A DNA stretch of 64,000 nucleotides from Luidia sarsii. Its lineage: Eukaryota; Echinodermata; Asteroidea; Paxillosida; Luidiidae. The notes beneath the pieces are model-generated. The model saw only the letters and a list, made by a program, of their open reading frames with translations. It was not told the origin of the DNA and made no database searches. A program made the position numbers and the translations under genes. This document shows positions 60,485 through 64,000 of the stretch, in pieces. The DNA is taken from assembly GCA_949987565.1 (NCBI GenBank), contig OX465110.1, forward strand, positions 7,742,018 through 7,806,017, in the 5' to 3' direction. Positions within the stretch are counted from its first letter, which is position 1, and every line of letters begins with the position of its first letter.

Positions 60485-63400
60485 TTGGCCTCCAGTGAGG
60501 CCTTGGAAAAGGCAATCGACTAGAATCAAGAAATCTGAAATCGGACATTTGATGATGAAATTATAATCATGCAAAGAGAACTTACTTCCATCAGCGAGGA
60601 AACTTGTGTTGTATGGGCAGTAGAACATTACAGTCGGCGGAGAGAATCTGGAAAGAAAAACAGACTTTGCAAGTTATATCTTCTTCAATATTGTTATGAT
60701 GGAGCTGAAACTTGGCCTCCAGTGAGGCCTTGGAAAAGGCAATCGACCAGTATCAAGAAATCTCATATCGGACATTTGATGATGAAATTATAGTCATGCA
60801 AAGAGAACTTACTTCCATCAGCGAGGCAACTTGTGTTGTATGGGCAGTAGCACATTACAGTCGGAGGAGAGAATCTGGAAAGAAAAACAGACTTTGCGAG
60901 TTAATATCTCCTTCAATATTGTTATGATGGAGCTAAAACTTATACTCCAGTGAGGCCTTGGAAAAGGCAATCGACCAGGATCAAGAAATATCAAATCGGA
61001 CATTTGATGATGAAATTATAGTCATGCAAAGAGAACTTACTTCCATCAGCGAGGCAACTTGTGTTGTATGGGCAGTAGCACATTACAGTCGGAGGAGAGA
61101 ATCTGGAAAGAAAAACAGACTTTGCAAGTTAATATCTCCTTCAATAATGTTATGATGGAGCTAAAACTTGGCCTCCAGCGAGGCCTTGGAAAAGGCAATC
61201 GACCAGGATCAAGAAATCTCAAATCGGACATTTGATGATGAAATTATAGTCATGCAAAGAGAACTTACTTCCATCAGCGAGGAAACTTGTGTTGTATGAG
61301 CAGTAGCACATTACAGTCGGCGGAGAGATCCTTGAAAGAAAAACAGACTTTGCGAGTTAATATCTCCTTCAATATTGTTATGATGGAGCTAAAACTTGGC
61401 CTCCAGTGAGGCCTTGGAAACGGCAACCGACCAGTATCAAGAAATCTCAAATCGGACATTTGATGATGAAATTATAGTCATGCAAAGAGAACTTACTTCC
61501 ATCAGCGAGGCAACTTGTGTTGTATGGGCAGTAGCACATTACAGTCGGCGGAGAGAATCTGGAAAGAAAAACAGACTTTGCAAGTTAATATCTCCTTCAA
61601 TATTGTTATGATGGAGCTAAAACTTGGCCTCCAGTGAGGCCTTGGAAAAGGCAATCGACCAGGATCAAGAAATCTCAAATCGGACATTTGATGATGAAAT
61701 TATAGTCATGCAAAGAGAACTTACTTCCATCAGCGAGGAAACTTGTGTTGTATGGGCAGTAGAACATTACAGTCGGCGGAGAGAATCTGGATAGAAAAAC
61801 AGACTTTGCGAGTTAATATCTCCTTTAATATTGTTAAGATGGAGCTAAAACTTGGCCTCCAGTGAGGCCTTGGAAAAGGCAATCGACCAGAATCAAGAAA
61901 TCTCAAATCGGACATTTGATGATGAAATTATAATCATGCAAAGAGAACTTACTTCCATCAGCGAGGAAACTTGTGTTGTATGGGCAGTAGAACATTACAG
62001 TCGGCGGAGAGAATCTGGAAAGAAAAACAGACTTTGCAAGATATATCTTCTTCAATATTGTTATGATGGAGCTAAAACTTGGCCTCCAGTGAGGCCTTGG
62101 AAAAGGCAATCGACCAGGATCAAGAAATCTCAAATCGGACATTTGATGATGAAATTATAGTCATGCAAAGAGAACTTACTTCCATCAGCGAGGCAACTTG
62201 TGTTGTATGGGCAGTAGCACATTACAGTCGGCGGAGAGAATCTGGAAAGAAAAACAGACTTTGCGAGTTAATATCTCCTTCAATAATGTTATGATGGAGC
62301 TAAAACTTGGCCTCCAGCGAGGCCTTGGAAAAGGCAATCGACCAGGATCAAGAAATCTCAAATCGGACATTTGATGATGAAATTATAGTCATGCAAAGAG
62401 AACTTACTTCCATCAGCGAGGCAACTTGTGTTGTATGGGCAGTAGCACATTACAGTCGGAGGAGAGAATCTGGAAAGAAAAACAGACTTTGCAAGTTAAT
62501 ATCTCCTTCAATAATGTTATGATGGAGCTAAAACTTGGCCTCCAGCGAGGCCTTGGAAAAGGCAATCGACCAGGATCAAGAAATCTCAAATCGGACATTT
62601 GATGATGAAATTATAGTCATGCAAAGAGAACTTACTTCCATCAGCGAGGCAACTTGTGTTGTATGGGCAGTAGCACATTACAGTCGGAGGAGAGAATCTG
62701 GAAAGAAAAACAGACTTTGCGAGTTAATATCTCCTTCAATATTTTTATGATGGAGCTAAAACTTGGCCTCCAGTGAGGCCTTGGAAAAGGCAATCGACCA
62801 GTATCAAGAAATCTCAAATCGGACATTTGATGATGAAATTATAGTCATGCAAAGAGAACTTACTTCCATCAGCGAGGCAACTTGTGTTGTATGGGCAGTA
62901 GCACATTACAGTCGGAGAAGAGAATCTGGAAAGAAAAACAGACTTTGCGAGTTAATATCTCCTTCAATATTGTTATGATGGAGCTAAAACTTGGCCTCCA
63001 GTGAGGCCTTGGAAAAGGCAGTCGACCAGAATAAAGAAATCTCAAATCGGACATTTGATGATGAAATTATAATCATGCAAAGAGAACTTACTTCCATCAG
63101 CGAGGAAACTTGTGTTGTATGGGCAGTAGAACATTACAGTCGGCGGAGAGAATCTGGAAAGAAAAACAGACTTTGCAAGATATATCTTCTTCAATATTGT
63201 TATGATGGAGCTAAAACTTGGCCTCCAGTGAGGCCTTGGAAAAGGCAATCGACCAGGATCAAGAAATCTCAAATCGGACATTTGATGATGAAATTATAGT
63301 CATGCAAAGAGAACTTACTTCCATCAGCGAGGCAACTTGTGTTGTATGGGCAGTAGCACATTACAGTCGGAGAAGAGAATCTGGAAAGAAAAACAGACTT

Positions 63401-63673
63401 TGCGAGTTAATATCTCCTTCAATATTGTTATGATGGAGCTAAAACTTGGCCTCCAGTGAGGCCTTGGAAAAGGCAATCGACCAGTATCAAGAAATCTCAA
63501 ATCGGACATTTGATGATGAAATTATAGTCATGCAAAGAGAACCTACTTCCATCAGCGAGGAAACTTGTGTTGTATGAGCAGTAGCACATTACAGTCGGCG
63601 GAGAGATCCTTGAAAGAAAAACAGACTTTGCGAGTTAATATCTCCTTTAATATTGTTATGATGGAGCTAAAAC
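60485..63673 (+). repeat. Canonical HOR (copy 6), 14 monomers with one extra
   Basis: Monomers [1]-[10] run in order from 60485 to 62762, with the usual TATACTCC head in [3] at 60940. The unit at 62535 has CGGAGG and the rare AATATTTTTATG. An extra monomer at 62763 precedes [11]-[13]. A one-off AGAATAAAG lies at 63029-63037. Confidence 0.82.
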
Positions 63674-64000
63674 TTGGCCTCCAGTGAGGCCTTGGAAAAG
63701 GCAATCGACTAGAATCAAGAAATCTGAAATCGGACATTTGATGATGAAATTATAATCATGCAAAGAGAACTTACTTCCATCAGCGAGGCAACTTGTGTTG
63801 TATGGGCAGTAGCACATTACAGTCGGAGGAGAGAATCTGGAAAGAAAAACAGACTTTGCGAGTTAATATCTCCTTCAATATTTTTATGATGGAGCTAAAA
63901 CTTGGCCTCCAGTGAGGCCTTGGAAAAGGCAATCGACCAGTATCAAGAAATCTCAAATCGGACATTTGATGATGAAATTATAGTCATGCAAAGAGAACTT
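62763..64000 (+). repeat. Start of another 1,139-bp tandem duplication running off the right edge
   Basis: The monomer 63674-63901 starts as HOR [1] (GACTAGAATC, CTGAAATCGG, ATAATC), switches before position 116 to GAGGCAAC, and ends with AATATTTTTATG exactly as 62535-62762 does. The partial monomer 63902-64000 then matches 62763 onward. This fits a five-monomer duplication of offset 1,139 bp that continues beyond the window. Confidence 0.72.
63902..64000 (+). repeat. Partial satellite monomer at right edge
   Basis: First 99 bases of a monomer with GACCAGTATC and ATAGTCATGC. The array continues beyond the window on this side too. Confidence 0.95.

Larger units (their letters stand above)
1..64000 (+). 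repeat. 228-bp satellite DNA array with higher-order repeat organisation
   Basis: Every part of the window is a copy of the same 228-bp unit, always in the same orientation, with no spacer and no inserted element. I count 280 complete monomers from 115 to 63,901 (227 of 228 bp, 53 of 227 bp), and the total length agrees with that count. A hand count of one typical monomer gives A 77, T 57, G 54, C 40 (41% GC, 57% purine on the + strand). Monomers differ from each other mostly at about 25 recurrent diagnostic positions, so they can be sorted into subtypes whose order repeats. This is the pattern of centromeric or heterochromatic satellite DNA in eukaryotes. That location is an inference; the sequence does not prove it. 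Both array edges lie outside the window. Confidence 0.97.

Noticed and set aside
63029..63037. AATAAA polyadenylation-like hexamer
   Set aside because: It is a single private C to A change in one monomer (AATCAAG to AATAAAG) with no transcript context.
1..64000. CRISPR array or other prokaryotic repeat system
   Set aside because: There are no unique spacers; the entire 228-bp unit is repeated. Repeat length, HOR order and lack of genes do not fit.
1..64000. Tandem repeats inside one large protein (228 = 76 codons)
   Set aside because: Each monomer boundary contains TGA and TAA in the otherwise open forward frame, and 53 monomers are 227 bp, so no continuous frame exists on either strand.
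1..64000. tRNA- or 5S-derived SINE, LTR or other transposon
   Set aside because: I saw no A/B box pair, poly-A tail, terminal repeat, target-site duplication or reverse-transcriptase motif, and no interruption of the period.

Overview
The whole 64,000-base window is one uninterrupted tandem satellite array. I see no unique sequence, gene, RNA gene, transposon or CRISPR array in it. The basic monomer is 228 bp, about 41% GC by hand count of one typical copy. It is repeated head to tail in a single orientation: 280 complete monomers between 115 and 63,901, plus a partial monomer at each end. Of the 280, 227 are 228 bp and 53 are 227 bp. The 53 short ones are explained by four kinds of 1-bp deletion (39 + 11 + 2 + 1), which agrees with the total length. 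This points to a eukaryotic chromosome, most likely centromeric or other constitutive heterochromatin. I cannot name the species from the sequence.

The monomers are not a uniform array. They fall into diagnostic subtypes defined by shared substitutions and 1-bp deletions, and the subtypes recur in fixed order, so this is a higher-order-repeat (HOR) satellite. Monomers below are numbered M1 (start 115) to M280 (start 63,674), taking the TTG of TTGGCCTCC as base 1. Layout: (1) 1-5,579, variants repeating every 2,050 bp (9 monomers). (2) 5,580-11,275, a local subfamily (ATGCTAAGAG) inside a 2,734-bp, 12-monomer repeat. (3) 11,276-13,553, a block related to 3,304-5,124 with two extra chimeric monomers. 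(4) 13,326-20,391, subtypes with TAA and CCTCTAG variants in 8-, 10- and 15-monomer spacings, interrupted by an unusually diverged island at 16,061-16,744. (5) 20,392-25,401, shorter repeats including a 910-bp four-monomer tandem duplication. (6) 25.4-43.2 kb, two nearly identical 9.1/8.7-kb tandem copies. (7) 42.0-48.4 kb, two nearly identical 3,190-bp copies. (8) 48.4-64 kb, nested 1,140-, 1,595-, 5,013- and 7,063-bp duplications.

From about 29 kb rightward I recognise a canonical 13-monomer HOR of 2,961 bp. Its ten-monomer core (2,278 bp) occurs six times. The other large repeats on the right are truncations, expansions or chimeras of it. Large duplications on the right share many private variants and differ at only a handful of sites, so this half appears to have been homogenised recently, while subtypes on the left are local to their own regions.

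There is no evidence of coding. One forward frame is open for 71 codons from a TTG, and one reverse frame for 61 codons from an ATG, in most monomers. However, diagnostic differences fall on all codon positions and many subtypes carry forward-frame stops. The candidates for function are DNA-level: a conserved dyad (GGCCTC-4 nt-GAGGCC) in nearly every monomer, and a partial CENP-B-box-like match present only in one subtype. All comparisons were made by eye; no alignment or database search was run.
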